DNA of 6,271 nt, taken from assembly GCA_019747615.1 (NCBI GenBank), contig JAIEQQ010000572.1:1-6271 (forward strand), read 5' to 3'. How positions within the stretch are numbered: the stretch's first letter is position 1; each line of letters opens with the position of its first letter. Origin of the DNA: Phycisphaerales bacterium. GTDB taxonomy: Bacteria > Planctomycetota > Phycisphaerae > Phycisphaerales > UBA1924. The position numbers and the translations under genes were made by a program. The notes under the pieces were generated by a model. The model did not search any database, was not told the origin of the DNA, and saw only the letters and a program-made list of their open reading frames with translations. Of the stretch, positions 1-5,345 are shown one piece after another.

Positions 1-1
1 C

Positions 2-1801
2 CTCGCCTCGATCCTCCCCGGCTGCGGCCCGCGCGCGCGCGATCTGGAACTGATCAACGAATCCAACCGGGCACAGTTCGCCGACGCGCGAATCGCCGCC
101 AGCAACGACGCCCAGAAGTCCAGCGATCGCGACCGGCTGATGCACGACATGAACACGCTGATCGCGGCCCTGGCCGACGGCGTGCCCGCCGCGGGCGAAG
201 CGCCGGCCCGGCGCGTCTACGACACGCTCCGCACCGCCGGGATCAACGAGGGCAAGACGGTCGAGGCCTTCTTCACCACCGAGGACTCCGCTCGCACCTA
301 CAAGGGCGAGCCCTTCGAGCAGGCGCTTTCATTCTGCTACATCGGCCTCTTTGACGCCCTCAGCGCCGGCGGCAGCGATTGGGGCAACCTCCGCGCCGGG
401 GCCAACAACTCGCTCTTCACGCTTCGAGATTTCGTCGGCAGCGTGACGCCCGGCCAGCCGCGGGCGTCGGCGAATGACGAGCGACGCGATCGATCAACGC
501 GGCGAACTCGGCGAGCGATGAACGAGCCCGCGCCGGCAGCGCCAGAGCAGCCCGCGCCATCGCCAGACCCGTCGGCCGCGAACGAAGCGACCGCGCCGGC
601 GACCGCTGCAACGATCGGCACGCCGATCCCCAGCGATTTCGCGCTCGGCTACGCCCTCCGCGCCGTCGCGGCTCGCCAGCTCAACGAGCCCGATGAAGTC
701 CGCACCACCTGCGAACAGCTCGCCCAGATCGACCCGGACCTGCGTCCGCTGGCCGATCTGATCCAGTCCGGCCAGTACAACACCGTTCTCGTCGTGGATT
801 TCGGCATCGCCCCGGCCAAAGTCGCCACCGGCGACGATCGCACCATCATCCGCTTTCAGGACCAAACTCCCAGCACGCGCGATGCGCTGATCGTCCGCGC
901 CGGCGAATCCCGAGGCGAGTTCCCGGTGCTGCTGGATGTGAACGCGCTCGCGCGACAGAGCCGCTGGACGAACCTCGAACCGATGCGCCGCGCCAAGAGC
1001 CTCATCGGCTCGGGCCTGATCGGCGCGGGTGCCGGCGCGCTCATCGTCGGCACCGATCAAAGATCACAAGCCACGCAGCTCGCCGGCGTCGGTGCGATCG
1101 CCGCGGGGCTCTTGCTCAAGGCCACCAGCTACGCCGACACTCGCCAGATCGACCTGATGCCGCAGCGTGTGTATCTCGTGCTGCTCGATCTTCCAGCTCC
1201 CGGCGCGCCGGTGGAGCTTCAGATCGCGCGGTTCCCTGAGAGCCGCGTGGTGCTGCCGTTTGTGCCGACGCCGCGGACAGACGTTGGCAACGTTGCGAGG
1301 CTGCACTTCGTTCGTCTGCCCAGCGCCGCCGGCGCGTGGGCGACGCAGCCGGCGCAGTACTGGGGCGATGGAATGCCGCCGCCAAACGCGCCGGGCCTCT
1401 CGCCCGTGGAGGTCAACACGCCGTACATCCTCGGTGGGCGCTGCGTTCGCACACCCAGCGACGCCGTGCTTGATTCGTACCACCGCGCCGGCGTGCTGAC
1501 TGAGATCATGTCCATCAGTGCGCTGGAGCAGCTCTATCGCGACGAGGGGATCAAGGTGATCGCCTCCGGCCCTCGCGATACGTTCATCGGCGCTCACATC
1601 CTCGAGCGCGGCACCTGGCTTTTCTCGCCCTTGCCCGCCTCCACAGGGGCCGCGCGCGTGTACAACCAGCTTCATCCGCCGTACGTGCCCCGTTCACCCC
1701 TGTTGCAACAACTCCGGGCCAAGTACGCCCCGGTGATCAACGCCGAATCCGCCTCGCCCCGCGATGCGAAGTCACCCTCAGACAGAAAGGCCAGCCGATG
1801 A
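2..1801 (+). CDS. COG3014-like lipoprotein with TPR-like N-terminal region, 5'-partial
   Basis: The frame is open from base 2, so the gene begins left of the window; 599 residues are visible and the first ATG (140) is internal. Numbering from base 2, the start reads as the end of a lipoprotein signal, with LPGC giving a lipobox cysteine at residue 8 (bases 23-25). A helical, TPR-like stretch follows, with YKGEP at 100-104 and a helix after it, then a Pro/Ala-rich linker at about 152-208. Next come a beta-strand segment (YNTVLVVDFGIAPAK, 259-273), a Gly-rich hydrophobic pair at 334-350 and about 360-374, ADTR at 378-381 and a conserved-looking GGRCVRTPSDAV near 478. The order of TPR-like region, strand, Gly-rich segment, ADTR and basic strand resembles COG3014 lipoproteins, whose biochemical role is unknown. 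COG3014 genes often neighbour ycfL and lpoB, as seen here. The stop overlaps the next gene by 4 nt. The gene is certain; the family call is from remembered pattern, at roughly 0.65. Confidence 0.85.
   Translation, partial: LASILPGCGPRARDLELINESNRAQFADARIAASNDAQKSSDRDRLMHDMNTLIAALADGVPAAGEAPARRVYDTLRTAGINEGKTVEAFFTTEDSARTYKGEPFEQALSFCYIGLFDALSAGGSDWGNLRAGANNSLFTLRDFVGSVTPGQPRASANDERRDRSTRRTRRAMNEPAPAAPEQPAPSPDPSAANEATAPATAATIGTPIPSDFALGYALRAVAARQLNEPDEVRTTCEQLAQIDPDLRPLADLIQSGQYNTVLVVDFGIAPAKVATGDDRTIIRFQDQTPSTRDALIVRAGESRGEFPVLLDVNALARQSRWTNLEPMRRAKSLIGSGLIGAGAGALIVGTDQRSQATQLAGVGAIAAGLLLKATSYADTRQIDLMPQRVYLVLLDLPAPGAPVELQIARFPESRVVLPFVPTPRTDVGNVARLHFVRLPSAAGAWATQPAQYWGDGMPPPNAPGLSPVEVNTPYILGGRCVRTPSDAVLDSYHRAGVLTEIMSISALEQLYRDEGIKVIASGPRDTFIGAHILERGTWLFSPLPASTGAARVYNQLHPPYVPRSPLLQQLRAKYAPVINAESASPRDAKSPSDRKASR
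1784..1801 (+). promoter_or_regulatory. RBS and ATGA stop/start overlap coupling genes 1 and 2
   Basis: An AGAAAGG tract at 1784-1790 lies 7 nt before the ATG at 1798. That ATG shares bases with the TGA stop of the upstream gene (ATGA, 1798-1801). The purine tract fits anti-SD pairing only partly, and the 4-nt overlap is the classic arrangement for translational coupling. It fixes the start of the second gene and shows that the two are cotranscribed. Confidence 0.75.
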
Positions 1802-2268
1802 ACCTCACGCTCGCTCAATCGCTTGTTGCTCTCCCCGCCCGTGCCCACGGCTCCGCCCGCGCGGCCACGCTCGCCGTCTGCGCGCTGATCGCCAGCGTGC
1901 AACTCGGCTGCGATACCACCAAGGCCCCGTACGCCGGCTCGCCCGACGCCATCACCCGCGCGACGTACCCCGATGTCACGGTCGATGGCTCGCTTGAGGG
2001 CACCACCGCCATCGACTACCCGTCCATCGTGTTCACGCCCACCAGCGCCGATCGCCCCGCCAGCGTCAGCGTGCCGATGCGCTCGCGGGCCGACTGGGAC
2101 CAGATCGTGATGTACCAGTTCCGCTGGTTTGATGCCCAGGGCCGCCAGGTCGGCGAGAGCCAGTGGCGCAAGGAAGTCCTCCCCGCGCGTCGCAACGCGA
2201 TGCTGAAAGCGAACGCCCTAACCAGCGCCGCCATCGCGTGGCGACTCGACGTCCAACGCGGGCAGTGA
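1798..2268 (+). CDS. YcfL/DUF1425-like small lipoprotein
   Basis: This 156-residue protein has a long basic n-region (R15, H17, R21), a hydrophobic stretch at 22-34 and Cys38 in VQLGC, so it is probably exported and lipidated. The lipobox is imperfect because position -3 is Gln rather than Leu/Val/Ile. The C-terminal half (about 60-153) has the features I associate with YcfL/DUF1425. These are a strand ending in YQFRWFDAQG (106-115), a Trp-containing strand (W123), then an Ala-rich turn and a closing strand WRLDV (148-152). YcfL is a small lipoprotein of unknown biochemical role, encoded next to lpoB in enterobacteria. Here it overlaps a COG3014-like gene upstream and precedes an LpoB/CsgG-like protein, which supports the call. 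The start is set by the ATGA overlap, and I saw no later ATG before the lipobox. I am fairly sure of the gene and moderately sure of the family. Confidence 0.8.
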   Translation: MNLTLAQSLVALPARAHGSARAATLAVCALIASVQLGCDTTKAPYAGSPDAITRATYPDVTVDGSLEGTTAIDYPSIVFTPTSADRPASVSVPMRSRADWDQIVMYQFRWFDAQGRQVGESQWRKEVLPARRNAMLKANALTSAAIAWRLDVQRGQ

Positions 2269-2301
2269 GGCAAGTCGCAAGCTTTGCTGTTGTGTTGCTT
2301 T

Positions 2302-2341
2302 CCACTCTGCCACTTCGCCACTCTGCCACTCTGCCACTTCG
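2302..2341. repeat. Five tandem 8-bp units (CCACTCTG / CCACTTCG)
   Basis: Five contiguous octamers fill 2302-2341 in the order CCACTCTG, CCACTTCG, CCACTCTG, CCACTCTG, CCACTTCG. A degenerate sixth copy, CCTCCCCG, lies at 2342-2349. All five match CCACTYYG. The array lies in the 91-nt gap between the YcfL-like gene and the next start codon, ends only 18 nt before that ATG, and takes up space where a leader and SD sequence would be. An 8-nt period is not a multiple of three, so it is unlikely to be coding. Open frames across it on either strand translate to repetitive peptides and look like by-products. Confidence 0.85.
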
Positions 2342-2359
2342 CCTCCCCGAGCACTGCCC

Positions 2360-4279
2360 ATGCGAACCATCTCCCTCTCCGCCCTCCTGTTCGCCACCCT
2401 CCTCTCCTCCCCCGCCCTCGCCCAAAAGGCCGAGAACGAACCGCAGCCCGCGGCCTCTGTGCCCATGATCACGCCCGAGGACGTCAGCAAGTGGGCCAAG
2501 GCCTACCAGCGCGCCGGTCGCCCCAAGACCCTCGTGCTTGTCGGCTGGGAGAACCCGCTGTCCCCCAATCGCAGCGTCCTGGACTTCCTCGAACCCGACG
2601 CCGCCGGCATCAGCGAGCGATTCCGCGCGGCGCTTTCTCGCGTGCTCGGCCAACCGGAGATCCGCTTCCGCGAGATCGATCCGATGGCCACCAGCGAGAT
2701 GCGCGCCCGCCTCAGCGGCGCACTCTCGCAACGTTCCGAGCGCTCGGGCATCGATCTGCTCGCCAACACCGCCGACGCCGAGCTCGTCATCCTCCTAAAG
2801 CTCCAAGGCACTCGCGGCTCGGCCCCCGCCTCAATCGTCTTCCAGCCGCTGGATTACTCACAGGGCATGCGCCTTCGCCCGCTCCCGCCGATCGACTGGG
2901 CCGCCAAGGGCTACGGCGTAGACGATCAGACCATCGTCGACAACATGCACCAGGTCGCCAAGCGATTCATCGATGACTACCACCGATTCGTCGTCGTCGC
3001 CGCGGAGGGGCGCGATTACACGCTCCGCGTCTTCGGGCTTTCCAGTGATCTGCTCCCACTGGCTCGGCGCGCCCTGAAGGCCATGCCCAGCGTTGACAAC
3101 TTCCAAGACGCCAACGTCAGCATCGGCACCGACGACTCCATGGCCGAGTTCGAGATCGGCTTCCGCGGCTCGCCGGGCGACTTCCGCGAAGCCGTCCAGC
3201 AGACGCTCGCAGCGATCTCGCCGGGCCTCAGCGCCGTGCCCTTCAAGGGCGAGGGTGGCACGCTGAACATCCGCGTCAAGGGCGGCGGCCCCGTCGCTGC
3301 GCCGCTGGCCACCGCGCCGCGCGATGAATCGTGCGACCGCGCGATCGTTGTCGCAAACTCTCCGCAGGGCCTCGCGCTGCGCACCGAACTCCGCACGCTC
3401 TACGAGCGCCGCGGCTCGCCCCGCGTCGCGGTGCTCATCAACCGCTCCCCGGCGACAACGCGAGAAGTCGCCGCGACCACCAACCTCGCCACCACGCCGA
3501 GCACCAGCGGCACCGGCGGCGATGTCATCGTCGTGCAGAACAATCAAGCCGCGGCCCCCGAGGGCGAGGGCGCGCTCTTCAGCTCAATCCGCGAGCTGGA
3601 TCGCACGAACCTGGATCTTGAGTCGCGCCTCTACGAGCGCCTCGGCACACAACTGTTCAACTTCCGGCGTGCCGACGCCGCGGAGGTCCGCGCGGTCGTG
3701 TCGCGCCAGGCGTCCAGCGTTGTGCTCACCGGCGATGACCTGCTCAAGTCACTCCGCGAGGCCAACGTCGCCGACATCTTCATCATCGGCCGCGGCAGCG
3801 TTCAGCCCGTGGGCGAGGGCATGTTCCAGACCGGCTGGGTCTTCCGCGTCGTGCAATCCGATGGGCGATTGCTCGCCACCGCCAGCGGCCTGCAAGGCAC
3901 CATCGCCAGCTCGCTCGGCACCGGCGTCATCGACTCGATCGCCGATCAGGCGCTGGGGCGGCTCATGTGCGAGGTGCTCTCAGAGTGGCGCGAGCCGGCC
4001 ACGATTCATGTCCTGCTGCGCGGCGCGTTGTCGGAGGCAGATTGGCAGGCGCTTTCGAAGTCGCTCGCCGCGACTAACCCCACGCTCGCCATTCGGGTCG
4101 TCGAAGAGCCGAGCCTTCGTTTCAGCGGACAGGACGCTGGGGCAGGCTTCAAGCTCGAGTTCTCATGCACACCCGCCCAACTGCGAGCTGAGCTGGATCG
4201 CCTGAACGGGACGCTGCCGTTCCGCTTGCAGCTTGAAACGAGCGACAAGGCACTGCTCTTCTACACGATCAAGCGGTGA
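2360..4279 (+). CDS. Secreted protein with two LpoB/CsgG-like halves
   Basis: This 639-residue protein has a clear signal peptidase I signal: MR, a hydrophobic core at 4-17, and a PALA|Q cleavage site after Ala21. It is therefore probably soluble in the periplasm, whereas LpoB and CsgG are lipoproteins. The mature part looks like two copies of a two-domain unit. Domain A1 (about 54-213) matches A2 (about 353-541), and B1 (about 219-308) matches B2 (about 547-638). In both A domains a strand is followed by a helix, a strand, a long helix with a (G)DDLL or GIDLL element, then an A-D-x-x-x-I/L strand (ADAELVILLK at 138-147, ADIFIIGRG at 471-479). That last element is typical of the LpoB/CsgG/FlgT group. 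A2 has a Thr/Ser/Gly- and Ala-rich insertion at about 371-402. Position after COG3014-like and YcfL-like genes suggests the LpoB slot, meaning a periplasmic regulator of peptidoglycan synthesis or an envelope scaffold. The start is set by the signal peptide, although no SD precedes it. The function is inferred. Confidence 0.8.
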   Translation: MRTISLSALLFATLLSSPALAQKAENEPQPAASVPMITPEDVSKWAKAYQRAGRPKTLVLVGWENPLSPNRSVLDFLEPDAAGISERFRAALSRVLGQPEIRFREIDPMATSEMRARLSGALSQRSERSGIDLLANTADAELVILLKLQGTRGSAPASIVFQPLDYSQGMRLRPLPPIDWAAKGYGVDDQTIVDNMHQVAKRFIDDYHRFVVVAAEGRDYTLRVFGLSSDLLPLARRALKAMPSVDNFQDANVSIGTDDSMAEFEIGFRGSPGDFREAVQQTLAAISPGLSAVPFKGEGGTLNIRVKGGGPVAAPLATAPRDESCDRAIVVANSPQGLALRTELRTLYERRGSPRVAVLINRSPATTREVAATTNLATTPSTSGTGGDVIVVQNNQAAAPEGEGALFSSIRELDRTNLDLESRLYERLGTQLFNFRRADAAEVRAVVSRQASSVVLTGDDLLKSLREANVADIFIIGRGSVQPVGEGMFQTGWVFRVVQSDGRLLATASGLQGTIASSLGTGVIDSIADQALGRLMCEVLSEWREPATIHVLLRGALSEADWQALSKSLAATNPTLAIRVVEEPSLRFSGQDAGAGFKLEFSCTPAQLRAELDRLNGTLPFRLQLETSDKALLFYTIKR

Positions 4280-4351
4280 GCTGAGCAGTCACCTGAGCGC
4301 TGACCTTGGCCGGCGACTAATTTGCTGAGCCGAACGCTGCCCCAAGCCCTC

Positions 4352-4366
4352 ACTCATGTCATGAGT
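4352..4366. repeat. Perfect 15-bp palindrome ACTCATG-T-CATGAGT
   Basis: The two 7-bp arms are exact reverse complements around a single central T. The one-base centre makes an RNA hairpin awkward and is more like a protein-binding dyad. However, it lies 73 nt after a stop codon, between convergent genes, where an operator has no obvious promoter to act on. Confidence 0.4.
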
Positions 4367-4502
4367 CGAGCAACGCCCGCGAGTCTGATCCCGCCCGCCT
4401 TTCGCACGAAGTGCGCACGACCGTTGCCGGCGGCGCCGCGAAGCTCTGCGAGCAAGTCGCCGGAAAGCGACCGCACAAAGCGCGTCGTGACCTTCAAGTT
4501 CC

Positions 4503-4522
4503 CGTCCGTCTGAGGGCGGACG
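4503..4522. repeat. 8-bp stem-loop (CGTCCGTC/GGCGGACG, loop TGAG)
   Basis: The stem has one G-U pair and a 4-nt loop. It lies about 100 nt beyond the stop of the - strand BamE-like gene and about 220 nt beyond the + strand gene. No T-run follows on either strand, so it is at best an RNA-stabilising or Rho-associated structure. Confidence 0.3.
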
Positions 4523-4596
4523 ACATCAGCGCCACCGCGAGCAGACGCAAAGCGGGCATTCACAACTGCAGATCGCGCAGCAACTCATCCGCGCAT

Positions 4597-4620
4597 CGCG
4601 GAACCGGGCGCCCGCCCGCG
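4597..4620 (-). terminator. Possible U-less terminator hairpin after the BamE-like gene
   Basis: Directly after the TGA of the - strand gene (TCA at 4622-4624), the sequence folds as CGCGG/CCGCG around an internal loop and a CGGGCGCCCG palindrome. The adjacent position suits a terminator or 3'-end stabiliser. There is no U-tract after it and the G+C background is high, so chance is a real alternative. Confidence 0.25.
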
Positions 4621-4621
4621 C

Positions 4622-4999
4622 TCACTTCTCGCCGTCGCGCCACACCTTCTCCACGACACCCGCGGAGTTGAACCGCACCGAGGTCGTCGAGATCTGCTCG
4701 TCGGTGTTTTGGCCGCCGAAGATGAACAGCACGTACCCCGTGCTCTGCTTCACGCGGGTGTACCGATACCGCCACACCTCGCCGCTATCGAGCTTGTCCG
4801 TGTTGCTCGGCACCCCCAGAGCCGCCTTCACGTCGTCGCGCGTTGAAGTACCGACCTTGATCGTGTCCAGCGTCTCGGCGCTCACGAACACGCCGCTGGA
4901 CGTCGTCTTTGACGATCCGCCGGCAAGGCAGCCGCCAAGCCCGAGCGCCGCCACGCACACCACGCCCAAAACGCCACCATTCCACGTACGCATGTTCAT
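4622..4999 (-). CDS. BamE/SmpA-OmlA-like outer-membrane lipoprotein
   Basis: This 125-residue protein has a lipoprotein signal: a short n-region with R4, a hydrophobic core at 9-21 and a lipobox LGGC with Cys24. A Ser/Thr/Gly spacer leads to a BamE-type domain at about 44-120. That domain contains IKVGTSTRDDVKAALGVP (47-64), the usual helix pattern of this fold, then WRYRY (76-80), a hydrophobic strand YVLFIF (89-94), an N/D/E/Q turn and a final strand SVRFNSAGVV (107-116). In proteobacteria BamE is a lipoprotein of the beta-barrel assembly complex, but the fold also occurs in other small lipoproteins, so a true Bam role is not shown. The open frame extends to 5116, but the extra 39 residues are Arg/Trp-rich and would bury the signal peptide. 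The start at 4999 has GGAG 7 nt upstream. It converges on the LpoB-like gene and diverges from the TonB-like gene. Confidence 0.88.
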   Translation of the reverse strand: MNMRTWNGGVLGVVCVAALGLGGCLAGGSSKTTSSGVFVSAETLDTIKVGTSTRDDVKAALGVPSNTDKLDSGEVWRYRYTRVKQSTGYVLFIFGGQNTDEQISTTSVRFNSAGVVEKVWRDGEK

Positions 5000-5006
5000 C
5001 GTTCCG

Positions 5007-5010
5007 CTCC
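5007..5010 (-). promoter_or_regulatory. Shine-Dalgarno GGAG of the BamE-like gene
   Basis: On the - strand GGAG (5010 to 5007) is followed by seven bases (CGGAACG) and the ATG at 4999. Spacing to the next ATG (4993) would be 13, so this site selects 4999. It is the only canonical SD seen in the window. Confidence 0.75.
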
Positions 5011-5097
5011 AGAAAAAGAGCCATTGACCCACGCACGAAAACCCACGCCCCCATGCTCCCTGCCGCGCCGGACGCACCTTGCTCCAAAGGGCAGCCG

Positions 5098-5112
5098 CGA
5101 GATCCGATCTCG
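5098..5112. promoter_or_regulatory. Perfect 15-bp palindrome CGAGATC-C-GATCTCG, possible operator
   Basis: The 7-bp arms are exact reverse complements around one base, and the dyad lies 98 nt upstream of the BamE-like start. It would cover the -10 position if TTGAGA at 5126-5121 acted as the -35. This is a typical shape for a dimeric regulator site, but nothing identifies the regulator and no second copy was seen in the window. Confidence 0.35.
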
Positions 5113-5234
5113 TCACACACTCTCAATCGCCGCCCGAGGCACTCGCCCACAGAATCGTCAACGATGCCGTGGACAGATCGTAACGCAGCGCCCGGGTCCC
5201 CCGCACGGCTCCGGATTCGCACAACCCCCAAGCA

Positions 5235-5320
5235 CCGATTCCAATCCTCGCTGCGTCGGTCATGAGTGTTACCCCGATCTGGTTGAGCACTTTCCCGATT
5301 CCATTTCCCGACGGCCGATT
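5235..5320 (+). repeat. Four CCGAT(T/C) motifs at about 20-bp steps upstream of the TonB-like gene
   Basis: CCGATT occurs at 5235, 5295 and 5315, and CCGATC at 5274. The steps are 39, 21 and 20 bp, close to multiples of two helical turns. Within this set CCGATTCCA is repeated exactly 60 bp apart (5235-5243, 5295-5303) and TTTCCCGA occurs at 5291 and 5304. The arrangement could be phased binding sites, but the motif is short and was found after the fact. Confidence 0.35.
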
Positions 5321-5334
5321 GCCGCCCTCTCCCC

Positions 5335-5340
5335 TATCAT
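5335..5340 (+). promoter_or_regulatory. TATCAT, possible -10 for a leaderless TonB-like transcript
   Basis: TATCAT differs from TATAAT at one base and ends 5 nt before the ATG at 5346. Transcription would then start at or beside the start codon, which fits the lack of any SD there. The -35 position (about 5312-5317, CGGCCG) does not match consensus, so support is weak. Confidence 0.25.
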
Positions 5341-5345
5341 CCACC

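Larger units (their letters stand above)
4280..4621. other. Gene-free region between convergent genes
   Basis: These 342 bp separate the stop of the LpoB-like gene from the stop of the BamE-like gene on the other strand. Short frames exist on both strands (63, 69 and 86 residues), but they overlap one another and lack an SD, a recognisable domain or a membrane segment. CTGAGC occurs three times at 4281-4330. A palindrome and two hairpins are listed separately. I see no tRNA cloverleaf, tmRNA ends or intrinsic terminator with a U-run. Confidence 0.6.
5000..5345. other. Divergent intergenic region with probable control elements
   Basis: These 346 bp lie between two genes that diverge, so promoters for both should be here. 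The half nearest the TonB-like gene (about 5230-5345) is visibly less G+C-rich than the coding sequence. I could not find a convincing -35/-10 pair for either direction. On the - strand TTGAGA (5126-5121) has the right spacing to a site at 5103-5098, but the latter (ATCTCG) is a poor -10. Frames crossing this region (for example 5024-5542 + and 5123-5389 -) show no protein features. Confidence 0.55.

Noticed and set aside
494..1060. 188-residue - strand frame opposite the first gene
   Set aside because: It is antisense to the COG3014-like gene and is Arg/Gly/Asp-rich, with no SD, domain or signal peptide.
2302..2341. The octamer array as a CRISPR or iteron-type origin
   Set aside because: The units are contiguous 8-mers without spacers, and there is no nearby replication or cas gene.
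2284..2976. 230-residue + strand frame crossing the octamer repeat and the start of the LpoB-like gene
   Set aside because: It begins as a translation of the tandem repeat and becomes Arg/Pro-rich out-of-frame sequence over a gene that has a clear signal peptide in its own frame.
3324..4205. 293-residue + strand frame inside the LpoB-like gene
   Set aside because: Its Ser/Arg/Ala-rich composition is typical of a shifted frame in high-G+C coding DNA, and the true frame encodes structured domains.
4354..4563. 69-residue - strand frame in the convergent intergenic region
   Set aside because: It has a protein-like composition, but it lacks an SD and any recognised motif and overlaps two other frames, so there is not enough to call a gene.
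4597..4620. Canonical intrinsic terminator after the BamE-like gene
   Set aside because: The hairpin is G+C-rich, but no U-run follows on the - strand, so it is kept only as a weak, non-canonical candidate.
5000..5116. N-terminal extension of the BamE-like frame to 5116
   Set aside because: It would place 39 Arg/Trp-rich residues before a complete lipoprotein signal. The ATG at 4999 has a well-spaced GGAG.
5262..5345. Upstream in-frame ATG (5262) for the TonB-like gene
   Set aside because: The added 28 residues have no SD in front, come partly from a less G+C-rich stretch and would lengthen a cytoplasmic tail that is normally short in TonB.
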